NCBI GenBank assembly: GCA_963696615.1
Contig: CAVOKU010000003.1
Coordinates: 372,001-436,000 of the forward strand
Reading direction: 5' to 3'
Length of the DNA: 64,000 nt
DNA from: Palsa-744 sp963696615
GTDB taxonomy: Bacteria; Actinomycetota; Thermoleophilia; Solirubrobacterales; Solirubrobacteraceae
The translations under genes and the position numbers were made by a program. The notes under the pieces are model-generated. The model was not told the origin of the DNA. It saw only the letters and a list, made by a program, of their open reading frames with translations, and ran no database searches. Shown here in pieces: positions 7,539 to 17,005 of the stretch (the first letter of the stretch is position 1; the number at the start of each line of letters is the position of its first letter).

Positions 7539-8246
7539 TCATGCCCGGGCGCGGTACGCCCGCACGAAGTCCACGAGCTGTCGCTGGCGATGACGAAAGC
7601 CGGCGAGCGAGCGATGGGTGGCGCGATGGTCGAGATCGAGCTCGATCTCGACCACGCCGAAGCCCGCCCGGACGGCGTCGATCGTGATGCCCATCTCCAT
7701 GCCGAATCCCCCCGCGAACGGCAGCACCCGGGCAAGCGCCCGCCCGCTCAGGGCACGCTGGCCGGAGATCGGCGCGGACGTGAGCAGCCCGCACCGCCGC
7801 CGGATCGCCCAGCGGGCGAAGCCGCGCGCGAGGCCGAAGCCCCCGCCGACACGCCTGACGAACGCCGCCACGGCGACGTCCGCGGCCCCACCTCTAACGG
7901 CGTCCACCAGGGCGTCGAGTCGTGCCGCGGACTCGCCGAGGTCCCCGTCACACAGCAGCAACACCGGCTCCGGGCCACCCTCCCGCTCGCCCCCGGGGGC
8001 TCGCCCGACCACGTCGAGCGCCGCGTCGACGGCGGCGGTCATGGCCTGCCCCTTGCCGACGATCCGCTCGCTGCGAACGACCGTCGCTCCGGCGGCGCGT
8101 GCGAGCTCCGCCGTCCCGTCGGTGGAGCCGTCATCGGCCACCCACACCGGCGCACCGGGGAGGGCGCGAGCCAGCGCGGCGACGGTGGCGCCGATGCGGT
8201 CGGCCTCGTCCAGGGCCGCGACGACGATGAAGGTGTCCGGGTTCAT
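7539..8246 (-). CDS. Family 2 glycosyltransferase
   Basis: A 235-residue GT-A fold glycosyltransferase. ADDGSTDGTAE (37-47) binds the nucleotide and CDGD (99-102) is the metal-binding DxD. The family typically uses UDP- or GDP-sugars. There is no membrane helix at the C-terminus, so it is probably soluble or peripheral. The start ATG at 8246 begins MNPDTFIVVAALDE; upstream in-frame sequence has no family similarity. It is followed at 31 bp by glycerol kinase. The acceptor is unknown; glucosyl-3-phosphoglycerate synthase-like enzymes share this outline. Confidence 0.85.
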   Translation of the reverse strand: MNPDTFIVVAALDEADRIGATVAALARALPGAPVWVADDGSTDGTAELARAAGATVVRSERIVGKGQAMTAAVDAALDVVGRAPGGEREGGPEPVLLLCDGDLGESAARLDALVDAVRGGAADVAVAAFVRRVGGGFGLARGFARWAIRRRCGLLTSAPISGQRALSGRALARVLPFAGGFGMEMGITIDAVRAGFGVVEIELDLDHRATHRSLAGFRHRQRQLVDFVRAYRARA

Positions 8247-8346
8247 TGGGACCGCGCTGTGTAGGGGTCGGCGGCAGAGGCTATTGTGCGCGGCCGGCGC
8301 GAGGTACGGGCGAGCTGTCGCAGTCACACATCCAGGAGGTGCGCGA

Positions 8347-8559
8347 GTGATCGACGTTGAGGCTCACATCACAGGCACGGTGTGGAAGATCGAGTGCGAG
8401 GTGGGCGACAAGATCGAGGAGGGAGACACGGTCGCGATCCTCGAGTCGATGAAGATGGAGATGCCCGTGGAGGCCGAGGACGCGGGCACGGTGGCGGAGA
8501 TCCGCTGCGCGGAGGGCCAGGCGGTCAACGAGGGGGACACCCTGGTGGTGCTCGAGTAG
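8347..8559 (+). CDS. Small biotin/lipoyl carrier protein (70 aa)
   Basis: A stand-alone biotinyl domain of 70 residues. It starts at GTG 8347 behind an excellent CCAGGAGGTG ribosome site. The biotin acceptor motif ESMKMEMP puts the target Lys at position 36. The two-fold hairpin repeat typical of biotinyl domains is clear (GTVWKIECEVGDKIEEGDT and GTVAEIRCAEGQAVNEGDT). It probably serves an acyl-CoA carboxylase, carrying carboxybiotin between carboxylase and transferase subunits that are not in this window. The biotin synthesis genes lie 3 kb downstream. Single-domain carriers of this size are common in actinobacteria. Confidence 0.92.
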   Translation: MIDVEAHITGTVWKIECEVGDKIEEGDTVAILESMKMEMPVEAEDAGTVAEIRCAEGQAVNEGDTLVVLE

Positions 8560-8620
8560 CGCTCCGCGACCGTCCCTGCGGAGCTCAAGTTCCTGAGCCG
8601 TCCGTCGATGAGCGCCTGAG

Positions 8621-10555
8621 ATGGTCTCCTCTCAGCGTCTCGCCAGATGCTTGACAGCGATCGCGACGTCGGCGGCGATCGCCGCCACGGGGGCGAGCCC
8701 CGCCCTCGCCGCCGGCGGCTTCGGCCCGCTCAGCGGTCCGACCGGCTGCATCGCCAACGGCGGCACCGGCGAAGGCCTGCCGGCGGGCTGTGCCACCGGC
8801 AAGGGGCTGCTGGGAGCGGCCGCGGTGGCGGTCTCCCCGGACGGGGCCAACGTCTACGTCGCGGGCGGCAAGGCCGCGGGCAACGTGGCGTCGAGCTTCG
8901 GCTCCGTGGCGGTGCTCAAACGCGACCCCGCGACGGGCGGTGTCACCGAGCAGGAATGCCTCAGCTCCGACGGCACCGACGGCCGTGAAGGCGCCACCGG
9001 CGCATGTACCCCGACGCCCTCGCTGCTCGGAGCCGACGGGATAGCGGTGAGCCCCGACGGCAAGACCGTGTTCGTCCTCTCGGGGAGCTCCGCCAGCGTG
9101 GTGGCGTTCGCCCGCAACCCGACGACCGGCGCGTTGACTCGACTCGGGTGCTTTCAGCAGACCCCTCGTCCGGGAGCCCCGTGCACCCCCGCGAACCTGT
9201 TCAACGGCTCCGATTCGCTGGCGGTGAGCACCGACAACTCCTCGCTGTACGTGGCGGCACCGAACGAAGGCGCGATCTCGACCTTCACCCGCCCCGCCCC
9301 TGCCCCGCCGACTCCCGCTTCCGGCTCGGGCACCGCCCCCGGCTCTGGCGGCGGCGAACCTCCCGCGAGCAGCGGCTCGAGCACCAGCCAACCCGAACCG
9401 ACGCTGGCGTCGCTGTTCGCGGCGCCCGTCAGCGGAGCATTCCTCGCCAATCCGTGCATCGCTGTGAACGGCTATGACGGACCGTGTGCGGTGGGCGCCG
9501 CGATGAAGGGCATCGGCGACCTCACACTGAGCGCAGACGGCAAGCAGCTCTACGGCGCAGCATCGACGAGCGCGGCCGTGGACGTGTTCACACAGAGCGC
9601 GACCGGGGCCCTCACCGAGAGCGGATGTCTGATGTCCTCCGCGCCCCAGGGGCTGTGCACGTCGAGCAAGCTCCTGCATTCCCCCGGCAGCCTTGCCGTC
9701 AGCCCTGACGGCAAGAACCTGTACGCGCTCGACTCCTCAGACGGCCAGTCGCGGCTCATCACGCTCGTGCGCAACCCCTCGACGGGCGCGCTGTCGGACG
9801 GGAGCTGTGTCGAATTCCAGCCCGAGCCCAGTCACGAAGAAGGCGAAGAAGAAGGGCAAGAAAAGGGCGAAAAGGGAGAAGAAAAGGAAGAAGAAGCCTC
9901 CCACCCGTCTGGCCCGTGCACCGGCGTCGCAGGCCTGGAGAACGCCACCGTGGTTGCCGTGAGCGGCGACGGCTCGCAGGTCTACGCGATCGGCAGCGGC
10001 TCGGCGGCGATCTTCTCACGCGATCCCTCCACGGGGAACCTCTCGGAGAGCTCGTGCGCCCAGACCGGCGACAGCCGCTGCAGCGGCCTGCCCTCGCTCT
10101 CCGGCATCGCGGGAGCCGCGATCAGCCCCGACGGGCGTCAGGTCTACGTGGCCGCCACCGGCAGCAACGCCGTGGCGGTGTTCGGCATCGGCGCCTCCGT
10201 GGCGGCGGGACAGGCCTCGGTGAGCCGCGCCGGGGCAGCCGACGTTCCCGTGATCTGCCCAGCCGGCCTGAGGCGATCCTGCAGCGGTCGTGTGGTGCTC
10301 ACCGCGGTGCGGTCCGCCAGGCGCCGCCACGGACGGCGTGGGGCTCAGCCGACACGCGTCCGGGTCGGATACTCGGCGAGCTTCCGGGTTGCGCCCGGGC
10401 ATCGGGCGACGGTCGCGGTGCGGCTGTCCCGCAACGCCCGGCGAGCACTCGCCAGGCGTCGCCGCCTGCACGCGATGGCGGTCGTCCGAGCGAACCCCTC
10501 GGCGGGCGGCTCCGGATACGGCCGCGCCGTCGTGTTCAGGCTCGAGCGACGCTAG
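8621..10555 (+). CDS. Secreted beta-propeller protein
   Basis: A 644-residue exported protein. The signal peptide ends near ATGASPALAAG (about 22-32). Seven or so repeats carry the pattern (A/I)xVSPDGxxVYVxG...xVAxFxRxPxTGxLxxxxC, as in YncE/lactonase-like propellers; examples are VAVSPDGANVYVAGG, IAVSPDGKTVFVLSG and LTLSADGKQLYGA. Each blade brings Cys residues that could pair. A Ser/Pro/Gly linker near 225-255 and an acidic Glu/Gly/Lys-rich island (about 407-425) break the repeats. The C-terminal about 110 residues are Arg-rich (RRRHGRRG, RARRRRLHAM) and look like a separate beta domain. Enzymatic activity is not apparent; extracellular binding or structural role is likely. Confidence 0.85.
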   Translation: MVSSQRLARCLTAIATSAAIAATGASPALAAGGFGPLSGPTGCIANGGTGEGLPAGCATGKGLLGAAAVAVSPDGANVYVAGGKAAGNVASSFGSVAVLKRDPATGGVTEQECLSSDGTDGREGATGACTPTPSLLGADGIAVSPDGKTVFVLSGSSASVVAFARNPTTGALTRLGCFQQTPRPGAPCTPANLFNGSDSLAVSTDNSSLYVAAPNEGAISTFTRPAPAPPTPASGSGTAPGSGGGEPPASSGSSTSQPEPTLASLFAAPVSGAFLANPCIAVNGYDGPCAVGAAMKGIGDLTLSADGKQLYGAASTSAAVDVFTQSATGALTESGCLMSSAPQGLCTSSKLLHSPGSLAVSPDGKNLYALDSSDGQSRLITLVRNPSTGALSDGSCVEFQPEPSHEEGEEEGQEKGEKGEEKEEEASHPSGPCTGVAGLENATVVAVSGDGSQVYAIGSGSAAIFSRDPSTGNLSESSCAQTGDSRCSGLPSLSGIAGAAISPDGRQVYVAATGSNAVAVFGIGASVAAGQASVSRAGAADVPVICPAGLRRSCSGRVVLTAVRSARRRHGRRGAQPTRVRVGYSASFRVAPGHRATVAVRLSRNARRALARRRRLHAMAVVRANPSAGGSGYGRAVVFRLERR

Positions 10556-10614
10556 CCCGCCGGCCGGCCGAGACACCCGCGTCGCGCGGGAGCCTCGGAT
10601 AGCCTGTCCCTCTC

Positions 10615-11442
10615 GTGTCCCGGAGCGCCCAACCACGCGAGCTCGCAGGCGGCAAGCTGCTGATCGACGAGCCGGCGGCGGGGGTGATCCGGCTGACGAT
10701 CTCCAACGAGGCCAAGCGCAACGCGCTCGACCACCCGATCCTGGACGCGATCACCGCGACGCTTACCGAGCTGGCCGACCCGACCGGGGAGGTTCGCTGT
10801 GTGGTGTTGACCGGCGCCCACGGGATGTTCTCGGCCGGATACGACATCGGCGAGATCCCGGACGCCGAGTTCGAAGAGCGGGCCGAGCGGCTCGTGGCGC
10901 ATCCGTTCACCGAAGCGATCGACACGTTGGAGGCGTTCCCCTGGCCGACGGTGGCGGCCCTGCCGGGACACACGATCGGCGGCGGGCTGGAGCTTGCGCT
11001 GGCGTGCGACCTGCGGGTGGCCGCGGATCAGATCAAGCTGGGCATGCCGCCCGCGAAGCTGGGCCTCGTCTACTCCCACACGGGCCTCCGCCGCTTCATC
11101 GACGCGATCGGCGTGCCGCGCACGCGGGAGCTGTTCCTGGTGGGCCGCCACATCGACGCGCCCACGGCGCTGGCGTGGGGGCTGGTCAACCGGGTCGCGC
11201 CCCAGGACCAGCTCGAGCAGACGACGCTCGCGCTGGCTGTCGAGCTGGCGGGCAACGCGCCCCGCTCACAGCTGGGCAACAAGCGCGTGATCGCAGCCCT
11301 GCTGGCAGCCGAGGGGCAGCTCGGCGGTGAGGTCGAACGGGAGCTGATCGAGCTGCGCAGGCAGTCGTTCGCCTCGCAGGACATGCGCGAGGGGATGCGG
11401 GCGTTCGCCGAGAAGCGGCCGCCGATCTGGAAGAACGAATAG
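10615..11442 (+). CDS. Enoyl-CoA hydratase/isomerase (crotonase) family protein
   Basis: A 275-residue crotonase-fold protein starting at GTG 10615. The oxyanion-hole segments are FSAGYDIGE and HTIGGGLELALACDL. The first catalytic Glu position of hydratases is kept (GGGLE), but the second (usually QPE) reads MPPAK, so the classical two-Glu hydration chemistry may be absent. An isomerase, hydrolase or decarboxylase role is possible. It is 30 bp upstream of bioB on the same strand and may be co-transcribed. Whether it contributes to pimelate supply for biotin is speculation. Confidence 0.87.
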   Translation: MSRSAQPRELAGGKLLIDEPAAGVIRLTISNEAKRNALDHPILDAITATLTELADPTGEVRCVVLTGAHGMFSAGYDIGEIPDAEFEERAERLVAHPFTEAIDTLEAFPWPTVAALPGHTIGGGLELALACDLRVAADQIKLGMPPAKLGLVYSHTGLRRFIDAIGVPRTRELFLVGRHIDAPTALAWGLVNRVAPQDQLEQTTLALAVELAGNAPRSQLGNKRVIAALLAAEGQLGGEVERELIELRRQSFASQDMREGMRAFAEKRPPIWKNE

Positions 11443-11481
11443 GCCTCGCTGCCGTCCGCCACGCCCCATACGGTGTGCTCG

Positions 11482-12732
11482 ATGCCGCCGTTGATCACAC
11501 GCCAGGAGGCTCTCCGGCTGGGCGAGATCGAGGCTCACGCAGAGATCGAGGCGCTCGTGCAGCGGGCCTGGGAGGCACGGGTGGAGCGGTTCGAGGACTC
11601 CACCGACATGTGCTCGCTCGTCAACGCGAAGTCGGGCGGATGCGCGGAGGACTGCGGGTTCTGCGCGCAGTCGCGGTTCGCCGAAGCGGAGACGCCGATG
11701 CACGCGATGATGAGCCCTGAGCAGATCCTCGAGCACGCGCGCGCGGCGGAGGCCGCCGGGGCACATCGGTTCTGCATGGTCACCCAGGGCCAGGGGCTCT
11801 CCAAGCGGGACTTCGAGAAGATCCTCGAGGGCGCACGGCTGGTGGCCGAGCAGACCAACCTGAAGCGGTGCGCCTCGGTCGGGCACATGTCCGCGGAGCG
11901 GGCGAAGGCGCTCAGGGAGGCGGGCATCCAGCGCGTTCATCACAACGTGGAGACGGCGTCGAGCTACTACGACGAGGTGTCCACCACCGTCCGCTACGAG
12001 GGGCGGCTGCGCACGATCCAGGCGGTCCGGGAAGCCGGCCTCGAGACGTGTGTGGGAGGCATCCTCAACCTCGGCGAGACACGCGAGCAGCGCGTGGAGA
12101 TGGCGTTCGAGCTGGCGGCGATCGACCCCACGAGCGTGCCGATCAACCTGCTCAACCCGCGGCCGGGGACGAAGTTCGGCGACCGCGACCACATGGACCC
12201 GTGGGAGGCCGTCAAGTGGATCGCGATCTTCCGGCTGATCCTGCCCGAAGCGCTGTTCCGGCTGTGCGGGGGGCGCGTGGAGAACCTCGGCGAGCTGCAG
12301 CGGCTCGCCGTCAAGGCGGGCCTCAACGGCGTGATGATGGGCAACTTCCTGACCACGCTCGGAAGCGAGCCCGAGCAGGACCGGGCGATGTTCGAAGAGC
12401 TCGGCCTGAACGTCGCGCGCCAGCCCGACAACGGCTCCAGGCCGCGGCCCGACAACCGCAGCGGCTGGCTGGACGGTGAGACGCCCGACGTGGTCGAGGA
12501 GCTGCTGGCGGACGCGGGCCTGACGGAATCGACCGTGCAAGAGCCTCGCGCCAGAGGGGGACTGAGCGTCCGCCTGTGGGACCCCTCGCGACAGCTGCGA
12601 TTCGCGGCCAAGCGCAACGTGCCTCCCCGCCCCGACGGGGCGCCGAACCGATCCCCCGAAGGCGCGCCCGGCGGCCAGGACGGGGCTCCCGAGCGGGCTC
12701 CCAGCGCGCTCGCCGCGGGCAGCGGAGAGTGA
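11482..12732 (+). CDS. bioB: Biotin synthase
   Basis: A radical SAM enzyme that inserts sulfur into dethiobiotin. The SAM cluster motif CAEDCGFC is at residues 54-61, followed by AQSRF. The [2Fe-2S] ligand regions RFCMVTQGQG, RCASVGHMS and ETCVGGILNLGE are present, as is PINLLNPRPGT. The core ends near residue 345; a C-terminal extension of about 70 residues, Pro/Gly/Ala-rich, is not part of the usual fold. ATG 11482 and an in-frame GTG at 11473 are both possible starts; neither has a strong ribosome site. The stop overlaps a possible GTG of bioF, and bioF begins 17 bp later. Confidence 0.96.
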   Translation: MPPLITRQEALRLGEIEAHAEIEALVQRAWEARVERFEDSTDMCSLVNAKSGGCAEDCGFCAQSRFAEAETPMHAMMSPEQILEHARAAEAAGAHRFCMVTQGQGLSKRDFEKILEGARLVAEQTNLKRCASVGHMSAERAKALREAGIQRVHHNVETASSYYDEVSTTVRYEGRLRTIQAVREAGLETCVGGILNLGETREQRVEMAFELAAIDPTSVPINLLNPRPGTKFGDRDHMDPWEAVKWIAIFRLILPEALFRLCGGRVENLGELQRLAVKAGLNGVMMGNFLTTLGSEPEQDRAMFEELGLNVARQPDNGSRPRPDNRSGWLDGETPDVVEELLADAGLTESTVQEPRARGGLSVRLWDPSRQLRFAAKRNVPPRPDGAPNRSPEGAPGGQDGAPERAPSALAAGSGE

Positions 12733-12749
12733 TCGGAGAAGGAGTGGGG

Positions 12750-14108
<1,359 letters not shown>

Positions 14109-14125
14109 GGGTCCTGAGGCTCGAC

Positions 14126-14845
14126 ATGCGTGGCCTGTTCGTCACCGGGACGGACACGGGTGTGGGCAAGACCGTCCTCAGCGCGGCGCTGCTCGCGGCG
14201 ATGGCGAGCGCCGGCGAGGCCGTGCGCGCGCACAAGCCCGTCGTCACCGGCCTCGATGAGCCGCCGGAGCGCTGGCCGCGCGATCACGAGCTGCTGGCGG
14301 CGATCACCGGGATGAGCCCGGCGCAGGTGTCGCCGCTGCGATACGGCCCGCCCACGTCCCCGCACCTCGCCGCGGCCCTCGCGGGAGAGCGGATCGAGCC
14401 GGGCGAGGTGATCGCCCGCGCACGGGCCGCGGGCGATGGAGGACGGACGGTGATCGTCGAGGGCGTGGGCGGCCTGCTGGTCCCATTCTGTGAGGAGCTC
14501 ACCGTGCGTGATCTGGCGCGTGCGCTCGATCTGCCCGTCCTGATCGCGGCCCGGCCGGGGTTGGGCACGATCAATCACACGCTGCTGGCGATCGACGCTG
14601 CCCGCGCGGCGGGTGTGCGGGTGTGCGCGGTCGTGCTCACCCCCTGGTCGCACGAGCAGCCGAGCGCGATCGAGCTGTCCAACCTCGACACGATCGCGCG
14701 GCTGGGCGACGTGGAGGTGGCGCTGCTCGAGCGGGTCCCCAGCCCGGCGGCGGAGGATCTCGCTCGCGCCGGTGCGACGCTGCCCTGGCGGCGCTGGCGC
14801 GAGCACGCCGGCGGCGGCCTGCGGCCGATCGCCGCGGCCGCGTAG
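14126..14845 (+). CDS. bioD: Dethiobiotin synthetase
   Basis: A 239-residue ATP-dependent carboxylase that closes the ureido ring of biotin. The P-loop GTDTGVGKT is at 8-16, the substrate lysine region AHKPVVTG follows, then VEGVGGLLVPF (Mg/ATP contact) and IAARPGLGTINHTLL. Length is normal. It ends three bases before the stop of the convergent bioA, so the two transcripts meet with no room for a separate terminator. Confidence 0.95.
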   Translation: MRGLFVTGTDTGVGKTVLSAALLAAMASAGEAVRAHKPVVTGLDEPPERWPRDHELLAAITGMSPAQVSPLRYGPPTSPHLAAALAGERIEPGEVIARARAAGDGGRTVIVEGVGGLLVPFCEELTVRDLARALDLPVLIAARPGLGTINHTLLAIDAARAAGVRVCAVVLTPWSHEQPSAIELSNLDTIARLGDVEVALLERVPSPAAEDLARAGATLPWRRWREHAGGGLRPIAAAA

Positions 14846-14848
14846 AGC

Positions 14849-16093
14849 TCAACCGGCCGCCGCGGCAGCGATCATCGCGGCGCTCACGCCCGCCAGCTCC
14901 TGTGGCGAGATCACATACGGGGGCATCGTGTAGATCAGGTCGCGAAACGGTCGCAGCCAGACCCCTCGCTGCACCGCCGCGGCGGTGGCGGCGGCGACGT
15001 CGACGTCGTGTGCGAGCTGGATCACCCCGATCGCCCCCAACACCCGCACGTCGGCGACTCCCGGCAGCTCTCGTGCCGGCTCGAGGCCCGTGCGCAGGCC
15101 CCCCTCGATCGCCGCCACACGTTCGCGCCAGCCGCCGTCGGCCAGCAGGTCCAGCGAGGCGAGCGCCACCGAGCAGGCGAGGGGATTGGCCATGAAGGTG
15201 GGGCCGTGCATCAGCCCACCGCCGAGCCCGCCCGAGACGACCTCCGCCACCGCCGGGGTGCAGAGCGTCGCCGCGAGCGTCATGTAGCCACCGGTCAGCG
15301 CCTTGCCCACGCACATCACGTCCGGGGTCACCCCTGCGTGCTCGCAGGCGAACATCGCCCCCGAGCGACCGAACCCGGTGGCTATCTCGTCCGCCATCAT
15401 CAGCAGTCCATGCTCGGTGCACAGCTCCCGCAGGAGCACCACGCACTCGGGAGCGTAGAAGCGCATCCCCCCCGCCCCCTGCACGACCGGCTCGACGATC
15501 ACACCCGCGAGCTCGTGGGCGTGGTCCGCCAGCAGTGCTCGCACGGCGCGGGCCCAAGCCCCGTTCAGCCCCGCGCGAAAGCCTGCGGGCGGGCGATCGG
15601 CGAAGACGTGCTCCGCGAGCACGCCACTGAAGAGGCTGTGCATCCCCCCAACCGGGTCGCACACCGCCATCGCCCCGAACGTGTCACCGTGGTAGCCGCC
15701 TCTGACGGTCAGCAGCCGCGTCCGTCGCTCCTGGCCGAGCGCACGCTGGTACTGCAGACACATCTTGATCGCGACCTCCACCGCGACCGAGCCCGAATCG
15801 GCGAGGAAGACCCGCTCCAGGCCGGCGGGCGAGAGCTCGACCAGGCGCTCCGCCAGCAGCACCGCCGGCTCGTGCGTGAGCCCGCCGAACATCACGTGGG
15901 CCATCCGTCCCAACTGCTCGCGCACCGCCTCGTCGAGCGCGGGATGACGGTATCCGTGGATCGCGCACCACCACGACGCCATGCCGTCGATCAGCTCGCG
16001 CCCATCGCCGAGCGTGAGACGCACCCCCCGCGCGGAGGCGACCGGCAGCGGCCCGGGCCCCGCGGCGGGAAGGCCTCCATACGGATGCCACAC
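14849..16093 (-). CDS. bioA: Adenosylmethionine-8-amino-7-oxononanoate aminotransferase
   Basis: A class-III aminotransferase that makes 7,8-diaminononanoate. Signatures are WHPYGG at the N-terminus, DGMASWWCAIHGYRHP, DSGSVAVEVAIKM, GGYHGDTFGAM, MMADEIATGFGRSG and the PLP lysine in CVGKALTGGYM. The only canonical start is the GTG at 16093 just before WHPYGG, but the codons upstream read ALADWQRLLALDRERV, which matches the usual family N-terminus (…LDRxxVWHPY). Translation therefore probably starts further upstream, perhaps at CTG 16135, near the rubredoxin stop. It faces bioB-F-D tail to tail, an unusual split of the pathway genes. Confidence 0.94.
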   Translation of the reverse strand: MWHPYGGLPAAGPGPLPVASARGVRLTLGDGRELIDGMASWWCAIHGYRHPALDEAVREQLGRMAHVMFGGLTHEPAVLLAERLVELSPAGLERVFLADSGSVAVEVAIKMCLQYQRALGQERRTRLLTVRGGYHGDTFGAMAVCDPVGGMHSLFSGVLAEHVFADRPPAGFRAGLNGAWARAVRALLADHAHELAGVIVEPVVQGAGGMRFYAPECVVLLRELCTEHGLLMMADEIATGFGRSGAMFACEHAGVTPDVMCVGKALTGGYMTLAATLCTPAVAEVVSGGLGGGLMHGPTFMANPLACSVALASLDLLADGGWRERVAAIEGGLRTGLEPARELPGVADVRVLGAIGVIQLAHDVDVAAATAAAVQRGVWLRPFRDLIYTMPPYVISPQELAGVSAAMIAAAAAG

Positions 16094-16140
16094 CCGCTCG
16101 CGATCGAGCGCCAGCAGCCTTTGCCAGTCGGCCAGTGCGA

Positions 16141-16323
16141 CTAGTCCTCGTAGAGGACGAAGTCCCTCTTACGGGCGCCGCACACGGGGCAGAACCACGT
16201 GTCCGGGATGTCCTCGAAGGCCGTGCCGGCGGGGATGCCGCCGTCCGGGTCGCCTTCGTCGGGATCGTAGATGTAGCCGCAGGACTCACAGATCCATCGC
16301 TGCAGCGTCTGAGTTGCGCTCAT
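16141..16323 (-). CDS. Rubredoxin
   Basis: A 60-residue rubredoxin with the two iron-binding pairs CESCGY and CPVCGARK, plus the conserved core YDPDEGDPDGGIPAGTAFED and DIPDTWFCP. It holds a single Fe(Cys)4 centre and moves one electron, for example to alkane monooxygenases or oxidative-stress reductases; no partner is adjacent. The ATG at 16323 removes a non-homologous upstream extension. It lies directly upstream of bioA on the same strand and is divergent from the NUDIX gene. Confidence 0.95.
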   Translation of the reverse strand: MSATQTLQRWICESCGYIYDPDEGDPDGGIPAGTAFEDIPDTWFCPVCGARKRDFVLYED

Positions 16324-16369
16324 GGCGCAAAGACTAGCGTTCGCCCTGCGGTACGGGTAGAGTCGCCCG

Positions 16370-17005
16370 ATGAGCTCCGACGTCCCCGACGACCGACCGG
16401 CGCCGGGCGAGGAGCTCAACGCCGGACCCGCCACGACGCCCCGTCAGGCGGCCAGCGTGATCCTGCTGCGAGGGGGCGCGAGCGCGTTGGAGATCCTGCT
16501 CGTGCAGCGCACGCCCGAAGCGAGGTTCATGGGCGGCGTGTGGGTCTTTCCCGGCGGAGCCGTGGACGCCGGCGAGGGCGACGGCGATCGCGCCCATCGG
16601 GCGGCGGCGATCCGGGAGCTCGGCGAGGAGGCCGGGATCGCGCTGCAGGACCCCGACGGCCTCGTGAAGTTCTCACGCTGGATCACGCCGGCCGAGGTGA
16701 AGATCCGCTTCGACACCCACTTCTTCCTGGCTGCGCTGCCGGAGGGCCAGGAGCCGCGCATCGATGGGCAGGAGTGCGTCGATCTGGGCTGGTTCACCCC
16801 GGCGGGCGCCCTGCAGGCGCACCGCTCGGGCGAGCTGGCGCTGGTGTTCCCCACGATCAAGCATCTCGAGCAGCTGGACGAGTTCCCGTCGGTGGGGGCG
16901 TTGCTGGACTACGCCCGTGGGCGCGAGGTGCTTCCGGTGCAGCCGCGGGTGTTCTTCGACGGCGAGGTCGCGCGAGTGCTGCTTCCCGGCGAGCCCGGCT
17001 ACTGA
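16370..17005 (+). CDS. NUDIX hydrolase
   Basis: A 211-residue NUDIX protein. The Nudix box is recognisable as GGAVDAGEGDGDRAHRAA followed by IRELGEEAGI; the REXXEE core that binds Mg is intact. An 8-residue GDGDRAHR spacing makes the box slightly longer than the classical GX5EX7REUXEEXGU. The C-terminal half (GWFTPAGAL, FPTIKHLEQL) resembles the NUDT19/RP2-like subfamily, some of which hydrolyse CoA derivatives. The exact substrate is unknown. Its last 7 bp overlap the convergent GH15 gene. Confidence 0.88.
   Translation: MSSDVPDDRPAPGEELNAGPATTPRQAASVILLRGGASALEILLVQRTPEARFMGGVWVFPGGAVDAGEGDGDRAHRAAAIRELGEEAGIALQDPDGLVKFSRWITPAEVKIRFDTHFFLAALPEGQEPRIDGQECVDLGWFTPAGALQAHRSGELALVFPTIKHLEQLDEFPSVGALLDYARGREVLPVQPRVFFDGEVARVLLPGEPGY

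Noticed and set aside
9693..9962. Lys-rich alternative reading in the beta-propeller gene
   Set aside because: The main frame is continuous from signal peptide to C-terminus with propeller repeats on both sides; no frameshift is needed.
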